From Leptolyngbya sp. BL0902 (GTDB lineage: Bacteria > Cyanobacteriota > Cyanobacteriia > Phormidesmidales > Phormidesmidaceae): DNA of 64,000 bases. The stretch lies in assembly GCF_016403105.1 (NCBI RefSeq), contig NZ_CP046155.1:3191906-3255905 (forward strand), in the 5' to 3' direction. The stretch's first letter is position 1, and every line of letters starts with the position of its first letter. A program made the position numbers and the translations under genes. Shown here piece after piece: positions 29,370 through 37,001 of the stretch. The notes beneath the pieces were generated by a model. The model saw nothing but the letters and a program-made list of their open reading frames with translations. It was not told the origin of the DNA and searched no databases.

Positions 29370-29589
29370 AACCTGGAAATTCCTGGAACTTTGGGTTGAT
29401 CCATTTATTTTTCCACCCAAGATTCTAATGCTAGTGGGTAATCAGGACGGTACTTGTCATATTTTCAACCCTGCGCTGAATTACAAGCTTGTCGTCACTC
29501 ACTCCAACTATGAAGCCGCCCAAGATTGGCTTCTTGAAGATGAATATGAACGGGTCAAGGGTCAACTTTTAGCTGAAGAGGTTACGTAA
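29332..29589 (+). CDS. small partner protein overlapping the preceding gene, possible antitoxin or immunity protein
   Basis: 85 residues from ATG 29332 (a GTG three codons upstream is possible). The protein is acidic towards its end (WLLEDEYERVKGQLLAEEV) and otherwise aromatic-rich (TWKFLELWVDPFIFPPK), without signal or membrane segment. It starts inside the preceding gene and is co-oriented, so the two are translated together. I recall similar small proteins next to homologues of the upstream gene; that they neutralise it is not shown. Confidence 0.6.
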   Translation: MQSHAPALAEQAKTWKFLELWVDPFIFPPKILMLVGNQDGTCHIFNPALNYKLVVTHSNYEAAQDWLLEDEYERVKGQLLAEEVT

Positions 29590-29667
29590 GCCCGCAGGGT
29601 AAACATTGCCCACTATTACTCCTGTAGAGGTCTATTACTTGGCTATGTGGGTCCTACTCTCCTAATC

Positions 29668-29817
29668 ACTAATTAAGCCAATGTGTCTGAGATAGGAGAG
29701 AAGCAAGTCATTATAGGGCTGAACGATGACACCACAACTTGAAGCCGCCCTCGCCGCCCTCCAGCCGCTTTCACCCGCCGAGCGCCAGCAACTCCTGCAA
29801 ATTCTTACCCAAGACGA
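29668..29817. repeat. direct repeat, right copy
   Basis: Partner of 28782-28931. Recombination between the copies would delete the 29010-29589 module and one repeat. Confidence 0.85.
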
Positions 29818-30019
29818 ACTAGCTGAAAACCCCTTAACAGAACTCAGAAATCTCAGCATACAGTTTTGGCAAGGCATTTCGCTCCAACAGCTACGCACAA
29901 CCCAAACCCCAGCAACCGTCCATAACCTCCAAGATCTTTCTGCCGACTTTTGGCCTCAAGAAGACTCCATCGAAGAATTCCTCGCATTCCTGCAACAGCA
30001 GCGCCAAGAGGTAAGTTAG
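29726..30019 (+). CDS. antitoxin-like small protein
   Basis: 97 residues, MTPQLEAALAALQPLSPAER at the start. The first 40 residues are helical and acidic, the centre has FWQGISLQQLR, and the end is charged (EEFLAFLQQQRQEVS). This arrangement resembles cyanobacterial VapB-like antitoxins, which normally precede a PIN-domain toxin. Here no toxin follows: 30020-30095 holds no reading frame longer than 28 codons. It is probably an orphaned antitoxin. Its 5' part is duplicated at 28840. Confidence 0.6.
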   Translation: MTPQLEAALAALQPLSPAERQQLLQILTQDELAENPLTELRNLSIQFWQGISLQQLRTTQTPATVHNLQDLSADFWPQEDSIEEFLAFLQQQRQEVS

Positions 30020-30095
30020 TCCACAAAGACAAACTTAATTCTTCACGGTATTATTGGGACTGAACGTTTAGACGACTTCACCGCTGCATCTTTGT

Positions 30096-30296
30096 ATGAA
30101 TAGCCTGCAAGAAATTGAAAGTGCTATCAGTAAGCTATTCGCCGATGAGCTTGCTGCTTTCCGGGTCTGGTTTGCAGAGTTCGATGCTGAGCTATGGGAT
30201 CGGCAGTTTGAAGAAGATGTTGCTGCTAGTTGCCTCGATGAATTAGCAGCGCGGGCGCGGCAGCACTTGCAAGAAGGGCGCTGTACCGATCTGTGA
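30096..30296 (+). CDS. antitoxin of a RelE/ParE-type pair
   Basis: 66 residues starting MNSLQEIESAISKLFADELA, with FRVWFAEFDAELWDRQFEEDV, a pattern I know from antitoxins preceding small RelE-like toxins in cyanobacteria. The last codons overlap the toxin's GTG start (GTGA). The toxin carries an in-frame stop, so this gene may now act alone, or it may regulate nothing. Confidence 0.75.
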   Translation: MNSLQEIESAISKLFADELAAFRVWFAEFDAELWDRQFEEDVAASCLDELAARARQHLQEGRCTDL

Positions 30297-30553
30297 GACA
30301 TCGCGCAACGCCTGACTTCTGGTATCACTATCGGCAATTACCCGATGAAATTCAAGAACTAGCAGATCGATGCTACGAGCTACTCAAGCAAGATTCTCGA
30401 TATCCGTCATTGCATTTCAAAAAAGCGGGCCAATTTTGGTCAGTTCGGATTGGGATTCACTATCGCGCTCTGGCCATAGAGGAAGGCGACAATATCGCAT
30501 AGTTTTGGATTGGAACCCATGCAGAATATGACCAATTGTTACGACGTGGATAG
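30293..30553 (+). pseudogene. RelE/ParE-type toxin truncated by an amber codon
   Basis: The GTG-started frame encodes RHRATPDFWYHYRQLPDEIQ and continues to SVRIGIHYRALAIEEGDNIA, then TAG at 30500-30502. Reading on in the same frame gives FWIGTHAEYDQLLRRG and a natural stop at 30551-30553. Family members have Trp where the TAG stands (the segment before FWIGTHAEYD). A single TGG to TAG change has thus removed the C-terminal strand and catalytic-region residues. The protein would be 69 instead of 86 residues, probably inactive, or the TAG may be read through rarely. Confidence 0.85.
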
Positions 30554-30633
30554 CACAAATTCGTAGTAGGCATCATCCACCATTCTTCCTGCTCAGGGTT
30601 TTACAATAAGACAACCTATGTAACGAGCGGCCT

Positions 30634-30807
30634 ATGCTGAACTCATCGGATACGCGGGAACAGATTTATCGCTATGTTGATCAACTGTCCCAAGAGCGAT
30701 TGGCCGTGGTGCTAGATTTCTTGGCTTACCTCGTAGAGCGCGACAATAGCGATGCCACAGAAGATCTGTTGGCCATTCTCCCCAAGCCCAACCCCGCACG
30801 ATTGTGA
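30634..30807 (+). CDS. small antitoxin-like protein without toxin
   Basis: 57 residues from ATG 30634: MLNSSDTREQIYRYVDQLSQ, then ERLAVVLDFLAYLVERD and an acidic and Pro-rich end. The helical, acidic character is that of DUF2281-like or AbrB-less antitoxins found before VapC or RelE toxins. Nothing follows for 60 bp except the end of tsaD on the other strand. It is an orphan antitoxin or a remnant. Confidence 0.5.
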   Translation: MLNSSDTREQIYRYVDQLSQERLAVVLDFLAYLVERDNSDATEDLLAILPKPNPARL

Positions 30808-30868
30808 TTGCCCTCATCACCGACTCAGGTGGGCGGGGGAGGCGGAGCTTCATCTAGGCGGGGACAGG

Positions 30869-31927
30869 TTAGGCCCTAGGGTGATCGGGGTAGAGTTCCA
30901 TCACTCGGCTGAGGTCTAGGCGAGATTGGGCGCTGAGGCTAAAGGTGGATCGGTGGCCTCGGTTAAAGTGATCGGCAGCGGCGCAGGCAATCATGGCAGC
31001 GTTGTCGGTGCAGAGGCTGAGGGGCGGAAAGAGGACACGCAGGCTGTGGGCCTCTGCGGCAGTCTGTAAATGGTGCCGCAGGGCGCTATTGGCCGCAACG
31101 CCACCGCCGACCGCGATGGTGGTAAAGCCGTGGTCGCGGGCGCAGTTGATTGCTCGTTTGGTCAGGCTTTTGGCCACGGTCGCTTGGAAACTTGCCGCTA
31201 AATCGGCTACGGGTAAAGGATCGACGCCCTCCGCCCTGAGTTTTTCCACCAGGCGCAGCACCGCCGTTTTTAGACCGCTAAAGCTGGAGTCATAGGGATG
31301 GAAGCCACCCTCTGGTAACGAAATGTTGCCTTCTGGCAGGGGAAAAGCCTTATCGTTACCTTCCTTGGCAAGGCGATCAATCACTGGCCCGCCGGGATAG
31401 CCCAGTCCTAGGAGCCTCGCTACTTTATCGAAGGCTTCCCCCGCTGCATCGTCGCGGGTTTGGCCCAGGGTTTTGTAGTTGCCGCAGTCGTTGACGCCGA
31501 TCAGGCTAGTGTGTCCGCCAGAAACCAGCAGACAGAGGTAGGGCGGCTGGAGGTCGGGCTGGGCGAGATAGTTGGCGTAGATGTGCCCTTCTAGGTGGTG
31601 GACGCCCAAAAATGGCTTGTTGTGAACCATGGCCAAGGTTTTTCCCGCTGTTAGGCCCACCATCAGCGCACCGACCAGGCCGGGGGCACTGGTGGCGGCG
31701 ATGCCGTCGATCTCTCCCCAATCCAGCCCTGCCTTGTCCAAAGCCGCCTCTAGCTCCGTCCCCAGGGTGAGGACGTGCTGGCGGGAAGCCACTTCGGGCA
31801 CAATGCCGCCGTAGCGTTGGTGGATGTCGATCTGGGTGGAAACGACGCTACTGAGGACGGTGCGGTCGCGGACAATTGCCACCGCCGTTTCGTCACAACT
31901 GGTTTCAAGCGCTAAAATCGTGGCCAT
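30869..31927 (-). CDS. tsaD: tRNA threonylcarbamoyladenosine synthase subunit TsaD
   Basis: Transfers threonylcarbamoyl to A37 of ANN-decoding tRNAs with TsaB and TsaE. It has 352 residues from ATG 31927 ([19 protein letters not shown]); a longer frame upstream is not conserved and would cross the psaF promoter. Metal ligands H111/H115 are in [12 protein letters not shown]. Other motifs are [28 protein letters not shown] and [12 protein letters not shown]. It is divergent from psaF, a pairing also seen in other cyanobacteria. Confidence 0.97.
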   Translation of the reverse strand: MATILALETSCDETAVAIVRDRTVLSSVVSTQIDIHQRYGGIVPEVASRQHVLTLGTELEAALDKAGLDWGEIDGIAATSAPGLVGALMVGLTAGKTLAMVHNKPFLGVHHLEGHIYANYLAQPDLQPPYLCLLVSGGHTSLIGVNDCGNYKTLGQTRDDAAGEAFDKVARLLGLGYPGGPVIDRLAKEGNDKAFPLPEGNISLPEGGFHPYDSSFSGLKTAVLRLVEKLRAEGVDPLPVADLAASFQATVAKSLTKRAINCARDHGFTTIAVGGGVAANSALRHHLQTAAEAHSLRVLFPPLSLCTDNAAMIACAAADHFNRGHRSTFSLSAQSRLDLSRVMELYPDHPRA

Positions 31928-31990
31928 TGGGTTAAGGGACGTAACGTTTGAGGAAATTTGTAGAGATGTAAACACCCTACCGATCTTAGC

Positions 31991-32019
31991 TTTACGCTGT
32001 TTCGGCGGCGGGGTATTAT
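31991..32019 (+). promoter_or_regulatory. predicted promoter of psaF-psaJ
   Basis: TTTACG and TATTAT with a 17-base spacer, about 90 bp upstream of the psaF ATG, leaving an 80-nt leader that contains an AT-rich stretch. I looked for paired high-light (HLR1) direct repeats and saw only a single GTAAAC near 31963. Confidence 0.55.
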
Positions 32020-32107
32020 GGCCTCCAAGTTGGGTGAATTTTTGTACAAAAAACTTAACGTTCGTTTGAATCGCCCCAGTTTCTTCGGTCATTAAAAGGA
32101 ACAGTTT

Positions 32108-32608
32108 ATGCGACGGTTTTTTGCTGTAGCTCTGGTCATTTGTCTCTGGTTCGGGATTGCGGCCCCGGCCTCCGCTAGCATTGCTGGCGATAACGTCTCT
32201 GGCCTCACCCCCTGTGGCCAAAACGAAGCCTTCCTGAAGCGGGCCGCTGCGGCCAAGACGGAACAGGCCAAGGCTCGCTTCGATTTCTATGGAAACTCTA
32301 GCCTGCTGTGCGGCACCGACGGTCTACCCCACCTGGTGGTAGATGGTGATCTGGCCCACGCCGGGGAATTCCTAATTCCTAGCCTGCTCTTCCTGTACAT
32401 CGCGGGTTGGATTGGCTGGGTGGGTCGCTCCTACCTGATCGCCGTGCGTGGCGAGAAGAGCCCCGAAGAGAAGGAAATCATCATCGACGTGCCCCTGGCC
32501 GTCAAGTGCTCTCTGACTGGTTTTGCATGGCCTCTCGCGGCGTTCAAGGACATCGCCAGCGGTGCCATGTTTGCCAAAGACGACGAGATCACCGTTTCCC
32601 CTCGCTAG
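32108..32608 (+). CDS. psaF: photosystem I reaction centre subunit III
   Basis: Lumen-facing docking subunit of photosystem I. It has 166 residues with a cleavable signal peptide ([20 protein letters not shown], then ASA). The conserved [13 protein letters not shown], two cysteines (LTPC and LLCG) and the C-terminal membrane helix ([20 protein letters not shown]) are present. It is followed 48 bp later by psaJ. Confidence 0.97.
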   Translation: MRRFFAVALVICLWFGIAAPASASIAGDNVSGLTPCGQNEAFLKRAAAAKTEQAKARFDFYGNSSLLCGTDGLPHLVVDGDLAHAGEFLIPSLLFLYIAGWIGWVGRSYLIAVRGEKSPEEKEIIIDVPLAVKCSLTGFAWPLAAFKDIASGAMFAKDDEITVSPR

Positions 32609-32656
32609 GCAACCCTAGCCCCCTGATGTATTCCTTGCTGTTCAGGAGAAAATTCC

Positions 32657-32779
32657 ATGGATAACCTGCTCAAGTATCTGTCTACCGCTCCGGTGTTGGC
32701 CACCGTTTGGATGGTCATCACCGCTGGCATCATCATCGAATTCAACCGCTTCTTCCCCGACCTGCTGCTCCATCCCTAG
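32657..32779 (+). CDS. psaJ: photosystem I subunit IX
   Basis: 40-residue single-helix subunit beside Psa[21 protein letters not shown], then [20 protein letters not shown]. Length and the INRFxPDxLFHP-like end are diagnostic. AGGAGAA lies upstream of the ATG. It is too short for usual gene callers. Confidence 0.97.
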   Translation: MDNLLKYLSTAPVLATVWMVITAGIIIEFNRFFPDLLLHP

Positions 32780-33002
32780 GGAAACCCTAGGGGTTAAGGG
32801 AACCCATCCTGCTTTGAAGTCCTTTGAAGTCAGGAGAAGGTTCATCTTTTCTAAGCTGTTCCAAGGTCTGAGTGACTGTTTTATGAGGTTCAAGACTGTC
32901 CCTATCGCCTAGCGATCCCCTCGCCCAGCGATACCGACCAGAGCTACATAAGCAGTCACTTTTATTGCTGTGATACCTGTTTGAGTTGGAGAACGACATC
33001 CT

Positions 33003-33488
33003 ATGTCCGACATGATTAAGCCCGCCTTTGGCGATCCCCAAATCGGCAACCTCGAAACCCCCGTCAACTCATCGGCCTTTACCAAAGCCTTCATTGGCAA
33101 CCTGCCCGCCTACCGGGCTGGTCTGTCTCCCCAGCGTCGTGGCCTAGAAATTGGCATGGCCCACGGCTACCTGCTCTATGGCCCCTTCGCCCTGCTTGGC
33201 CCCCTGCGGGATTCTGATATCCCTGGTCTGGCTGGTCTGCTTGGCGCTGCTGCCCTGGTGGTGATCCTCACCGCTTGCCTGTCCATCTACTCTGGGGCTG
33301 GCATCAACTCCGCCGTTACCAAGGCCACCGCGCCCTTCACCCCGCCCTCTGGTTTTGATACCAACGAAGGCTGGAGCGAATTTGCCGGAAGCTTCCTCAT
33401 CGGCGGCATCGGCGGGGCCACCTTTGCCTACCTGCTGGCGGCGAATATGCCCATGTTGACCGGACTGGTGAGCGGTGGCCACAGCTAA
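33003..33488 (+). CDS. psaL: photosystem I reaction centre subunit XI
   Basis: 161-residue subunit at the trimer or tetramer interface of photosystem I. The motifs are GNLETPVNSS near the start, NLPAYRAGLSPQRRGLEIG, AHGYLLYGPF, and helices ending in FAGSFLIGGIGGATFAYLL. It follows psaJ by 223 bp that contain no psaI. The psaF-psaJ-psaL order, rather than psaL-psaI, is associated with tetrameric photosystem I in some lineages. Confidence 0.97.
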   Translation: MSDMIKPAFGDPQIGNLETPVNSSAFTKAFIGNLPAYRAGLSPQRRGLEIGMAHGYLLYGPFALLGPLRDSDIPGLAGLLGAAALVVILTACLSIYSGAGINSAVTKATAPFTPPSGFDTNEGWSEFAGSFLIGGIGGATFAYLLAANMPMLTGLVSGGHS

Positions 33489-33499
33489 AAGCGGAACTG

Positions 33500-33533
33500 T
33501 CCCTCACCCCCAGCCCCTTTCCTGGGGGTGAGC
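33500..33533. repeat. short copy of the CCCTCACCCCCAG palindromic repeat
   Basis: CTCACCCCCAG and CTGGGGGTGAG flank a CCCCTTTC loop, a hairpin of the same family as the repeats at 23053, 51107 and 52543. It is directly downstream of psaL. Confidence 0.65.
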
Positions 33534-33557
33534 GCTAACCCCGCTGCCCCCTCAACA

Positions 33558-33594
33558 AAAGCCGCCCGGAGTTCTAGATTCTGGGCGGCTTTGT
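33558..33594. terminator. terminator downstream of psaL
   Basis: AAAGCCGCCC (33558-33567) pairs perfectly with GGGCGGCTTT (33583-33592). The A-run on one side and T-run on the other suit both strands, serving psaL and the convergent gene at 33653. Confidence 0.85.
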
Positions 33595-33652
33595 GTTGCG
33601 ATGGAGGATGGGGGGATTGCTTGGCGTCCATGTACCCGCCGGGGCCGTGGGG

Positions 33653-34117
33653 CTAACGACGTTTTTTCCACCACGTCCAGCCAAGGCCGCTGACGACGGC
33701 CATCAGCCAGGGCATGAGGGTGGCGGCGGCGATGATGTAATGGCGATCTAGGCTGTCGTCTAGGCTAATGGCGTCGTAGATGATGCCCTTTGCACCCACG
33801 GGCACAACCCAATAGTCGGCGTGGCTCACGTCTTCGGATTCGATGGCGACTTCCCAGTTGCCGGGAATAGCTTCGTCGGGGAGAAAGGCAAAACGGCCTT
33901 CATCATCGGTCATCAGGGTTTGCCAAGGGCGGCTGGGCTGGTTGGGGGCATGGATGGTAACGGTGGCCCCAGCGAAGGGTTCCTCTCCCCCCAAAACAGA
34001 TTGAAACTCTAGCTGATCGCCAAGGGTGAAGAAGGTTTCTACTTGGTGTGCCCAGGCGGCACTGGGCAGGCCCACCAAGGCAAGACAGGCAACCAGCGCC
34101 ACAAGTAAGCTTTTCAT
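33653..34117 (-). CDS. secreted or membrane-anchored protein with carboxypeptidase-regulatory-like domain
   Basis: 154 residues from ATG 34117. There is a signal peptide (MKSLLVALVACLALVGLPSA), a beta-rich middle of the transthyretin/carboxypeptidase regulatory type (GATVTIHAPNQPSRPWQTLM, then DDEGRFAFLPDE), a C-terminal membrane helix (AATLMPWLMAVVSGLGWTWW) and a basic end. Similar proteins occur near nickel or cobalt uptake genes, but none are here. Function unknown. Confidence 0.65.
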   Translation of the reverse strand: MKSLLVALVACLALVGLPSAAWAHQVETFFTLGDQLEFQSVLGGEEPFAGATVTIHAPNQPSRPWQTLMTDDEGRFAFLPDEAIPGNWEVAIESEDVSHADYWVVPVGAKGIIYDAISLDDSLDRHYIIAAATLMPWLMAVVSGLGWTWWKKRR

Positions 34118-34415
34118 GACAGGGAAATCGTGAGGGACAGTGCCCATTGTAGCGATTGGTTCAGCTATCGCCCTACCCCTGGGGGAGATTAGAACCGCAG
34201 CCCTGGGGAATGAACGCCATCGCTATTTTGCCCAATTCAAGGATTTGTCATAATAGTCTTAGTGGCAGCCCTAGCCTCCTAGCGCTGGTCTGTCACACTT
34301 TGGTCTTAATGTTGTCCTTGTCCCGCCGTTGTTGCCCTGGGGTGCTGCCCTGCTAGCGGTGGGAACATCTTTCCGTGGCCGTTATCTTTCGTCAACCCTC
34401 GTTCTGTCAAATCCT

Positions 34416-35624
34416 ATGGCAACCACAATTTTAGACTCCAGTGCTGATGTCTCTGTTCCGGTGGAGTCTGCCAACGGAAGGGGGACGATTGTGTTGGCGA
34501 ATATCGACCAAGAATCCGACTGTCCGGTTCCGGCGGTGCGGAAGCTGCTGGAAGCCCACCGAGGGGAACGGCAGATTATTTTGCTGCAAGATTTTCCAGA
34601 CCCCGATGCCCTGTCGTCGGCCTGGGCCTATAAGCTGATTGCCGCCACCTACGGCATCGAGTGCGACATTTTCTATGGCGGCACCCTCAGCCACCAAGAA
34701 AACATCGCCCTCGTGAAGCTGACGGGGTTGCCCGCCCGCCGCTGGACGCTGACCAACAACGACGGCCCCAACCTGTCCCAGTATCAGGGCATTGTGCTGG
34801 TGGATAACCAAGGCACCACCAGCCAGCTCTACCACACCGTCCGCAAGGCCGGAGTTCCGCTGACTCTGGTGATTGACCACCACGCGCCCCAGGATGACCT
34901 AGACGCCGAATACATTGATCTGCGGCCCCACATTCGCGCCACCGCCACCATTCTGACGCAATACCTCCAGCAAGGCTTGTTGCGCCTAGACCGCAGCAAC
35001 ACCAAGCACAGCAAATGTGCCACCGCCCTAATGCACGGCCTGCGGGCAGACACCAACCAACTGATGAACGCCGCCGCCGATGACTTTTTGGCCGCCGCCT
35101 ACCTCAGCCAGTTCTACGATGGCCAACTCCTCAACGCTGTCCTCCAAGCCTCCCGATCCAAGCGGGTGATGGATGTAATTGAACGATCCCTCCGCAACCG
35201 CAAGGTGCAAAACAACGTCTCCATTGCTGGGGTGGGCTACCTGCGCTACGAAGACCGGGACGCCATTCCCCAAGCCGCCGATTTCCTTGTCACCGAAGAA
35301 AATATCCACACCGCTGTGGTCTACGGCATCGTCCACGATGAAGACGAAGAACGGGAGGTGGTGATCGGCTCTCTTCGTACCAGCAAAATTACCCTAGACC
35401 CCGATGAATTTATCAAAGAAGCCTTTGGCCAAGATGGGGCAGGGCGTTTTTTTGGTGGAGGCCGTTCCATGGCCGGAGGCTTTGAAATTCCCGTTGGTTT
35501 CCTCTCTGGTTTCTACGAAAACCCCGACTATAACCGCCTGAAGTGGGATGTCTTTGATATGCAAATCAAACAAAAACTCTGGCGTTTGGTGAACCCCGAA
35601 GAGGGCATTATCACGACGGACTAG
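34416..35624 (+). CDS. DHH-DHHA1 family phosphoesterase
   Basis: 402 residues from ATG 34416 (MATTILDSSADVSV). Motifs of DHH phosphoesterases are seen in order: QDFPDPDALSSAWA, GIVLVDNQ and VIDHHAPQD, so the Mn-binding residues are intact. The C-terminal domain ends with FFGGGRSMAGGFEIPVGF, the GGG-type substrate motif of DHHA1. It is probably a nanoRNase or cyclic-dinucleotide phosphodiesterase; which one cannot be told. The 34148-34415 gap shows no other feature. Confidence 0.85.
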   Translation: MATTILDSSADVSVPVESANGRGTIVLANIDQESDCPVPAVRKLLEAHRGERQIILLQDFPDPDALSSAWAYKLIAATYGIECDIFYGGTLSHQENIALVKLTGLPARRWTLTNNDGPNLSQYQGIVLVDNQGTTSQLYHTVRKAGVPLTLVIDHHAPQDDLDAEYIDLRPHIRATATILTQYLQQGLLRLDRSNTKHSKCATALMHGLRADTNQLMNAAADDFLAAAYLSQFYDGQLLNAVLQASRSKRVMDVIERSLRNRKVQNNVSIAGVGYLRYEDRDAIPQAADFLVTEENIHTAVVYGIVHDEDEEREVVIGSLRTSKITLDPDEFIKEAFGQDGAGRFFGGGRSMAGGFEIPVGFLSGFYENPDYNRLKWDVFDMQIKQKLWRLVNPEEGIITTD

Positions 35625-35775
35625 ATTTCTCCTCACCAGAGTACCAAGAGGTTCCGTCAGATGAACAGATTACAAGGTAGATTCGAGGCGCAGAAGCGAA
35701 TCGTCAGCAAGGATATGGGTAAGCCATGGAACGTTTGGGCTAAGATGGCCAATAACGAGGTTTGGTAAAGCCGCC

Positions 35776-36231
35776 TTGGTCAGTTTCCTAGCTCTCCTTC
35801 CCCGGACGTTAACCACCTTTCTTTTCGCCCTTGCAGCGCTTCTCCGGTTCTATGGCAACACCGAAAGCAAATTCCTCCACCTCACCTCCCTCCAGTGGAG
35901 CCTCCTGGCGTTCAGTCTGGGGTCAGCGGCTCTCGTGGTTAATCTCGGCCTTGAGTGGCACACTGGAAGCCGAAGCCGAACACAGGCAAACGATGAACGA
36001 TTACGAGCAGAGAGAGAAAGACTACGAGCAGAGGAAGAAAGACGACGAGCAAGAGAACGCGAAACTCGACGCGATGATCTTGCAGACGAGGAGCGAGAAC
36101 GCGCGGCTCGCCGAGCTAGAATCCAAAATCGATGGATTGTTCTCCAAGTACAATATCAACTCGATCCCAGAGACGAAACCCGATCAGCCATAGCCGATTT
36201 TGTCGCTTTTTTGCAGGAGTATGGGGAGTAG
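35776..36231 (+). CDS. small membrane protein with charged coiled-coil tail
   Basis: 151 residues with a TTG start (no better start found in frame). Two hydrophobic segments (LLPRTLTTFLFALAALLRFY and WSLLAFSLGSAALVVNLGLE) are followed by an Arg/Glu repeat region (about residues 75-120) and a final helix. The HLTSLQWSLLAFSLG block resembles a cyanobacterial hypothetical family. The repeat region has a 21-bp periodicity (about 36000-36062), and a second frame through it also gives a charged coiled coil. I favour this frame because of the membrane segments. Confidence 0.55.
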   Translation: MVSFLALLPRTLTTFLFALAALLRFYGNTESKFLHLTSLQWSLLAFSLGSAALVVNLGLEWHTGSRSRTQANDERLRAERERLRAEEERRRARERETRRDDLADEERERAARRARIQNRWIVLQVQYQLDPRDETRSAIADFVAFLQEYGE

Positions 36232-36344
36232 AAAATGGCCTAACAAAAGGTGCTCTATCCCAAAAACCTCGCGACGGAACCTACAGTGTCCTGTCCTTAA
36301 CACGGGATATGAAGTCCACAAAGGTAATGGTTATAAATCCTTCA

Positions 36345-36569
36345 ATGTCTAGCCTGCTTAGCCGCATTACCCAAACGCCTGGGCAGTGTGGCGGTAAGCC
36401 GTGTATTCGTGGCATGCGAATCCGAGTGGCTGATATTTTAGAAATGCTGGCTGAAAATGTGAGCAGCACCGAAATTCTGGAGAATTTTCCTGATTTAGAA
36501 TTGGCTGATATTCAAGCCTGTCTGATTTTCGCCGCACGACGCACTGATTTTCCACGATTGACGGCATGA
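36345..36569 (+). CDS. DUF433-family antitoxin
   Basis: 74 residues from ATG 36345 (starts at 36309 or 36327 are possible). The family core is clear: RITQTPGQCGGKPCIRGMRI, then VADILEMLAE and the repeat-like FPDLELADIQACL, a winged-helix-like DNA-binding protein. The gene overlaps the toxin start (ATGA). Such DUF433-DUF5615 pairs are known VapBC-like toxin-antitoxin modules. Confidence 0.85.
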   Translation: MSSLLSRITQTPGQCGGKPCIRGMRIRVADILEMLAENVSSTEILENFPDLELADIQACLIFAARRTDFPRLTA

Positions 36570-36910
36570 AGATTTGGGTTGATGCTCAACCGCCGCCAAC
36601 TTTGGCAAATTGGCTATCTGATACTTTTAGCGTAGAAGCCTACGCGCTGCGAGAACTATCGCTACGAGATGCCAAAGATATTGAAATTTTTGAGGCTGCT
36701 AGATCTGAAGGCGCAATAATTTTGACTAAGGATAGCGATTTTATTGACTTGGTTTGTCGATTAGGAATTCCGCCGCAAATTTTATGGCTGACCTGCGGAA
36801 ATGTAACCAATCGAAACTTGCGTCAATTACTGATGCTGACGCTACCTGAAGCCCTAGAACAACTGAATCAGGAAATGATGATGATTGAAATTGGCAATAT
36901 CAATAGCTAG
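36566..36910 (+). CDS. DUF5615 PIN-like toxin
   Basis: 114 residues, predicted Mg-dependent ribonuclease. The acidic residues are in WVDAQPPPTLANWL and LTKDSDFIDL, and the conserved IPPQILWLTCGNVTNRNLR follows, so the active site looks complete. It is translationally coupled to the DUF433 antitoxin. It is AT-richer than surrounding core genes. Confidence 0.88.
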   Translation: MKIWVDAQPPPTLANWLSDTFSVEAYALRELSLRDAKDIEIFEAARSEGAIILTKDSDFIDLVCRLGIPPQILWLTCGNVTNRNLRQLLMLTLPEALEQLNQEMMMIEIGNINS

Positions 36911-36940
36911 CCCCCACCGCCACCATTCCCATTTTCTTCA

Positions 36941-36972
36941 CAAAAAACCACCCAGCAAAACCGCTAGGTGGT
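36941..36972 (-). terminator. terminator of the pil operon
   Basis: On the minus strand ACCACCTAGC and GCTGGGTGGT form a ten-pair stem (one wobble) around a six-base loop, followed by six T. It lies just downstream of pilQ. Confidence 0.9.
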
Positions 36973-37001
36973 CTTCAAAACGTACTCAATACAGCCCGTT
37001 G

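Noticed and set aside
31928-32221. N-terminal extension of tsaD
   Set aside because: Crosses the psaF promoter and 5' leader and is not conserved.
32780-33002. Search for psaI between psaJ and psaL
   Set aside because: No single-helix frame of about 38 residues exists in any frame.
35831-36193. Alternative-frame coiled-coil protein overlapping the small membrane protein
   Set aside because: Lacks the membrane segments conserved in the family; treated as a shadow of the repeat.
36132-36344. Longer DUF433 reading upstream
   Set aside because: Extra residues are non-conserved; likely read from non-coding sequence.
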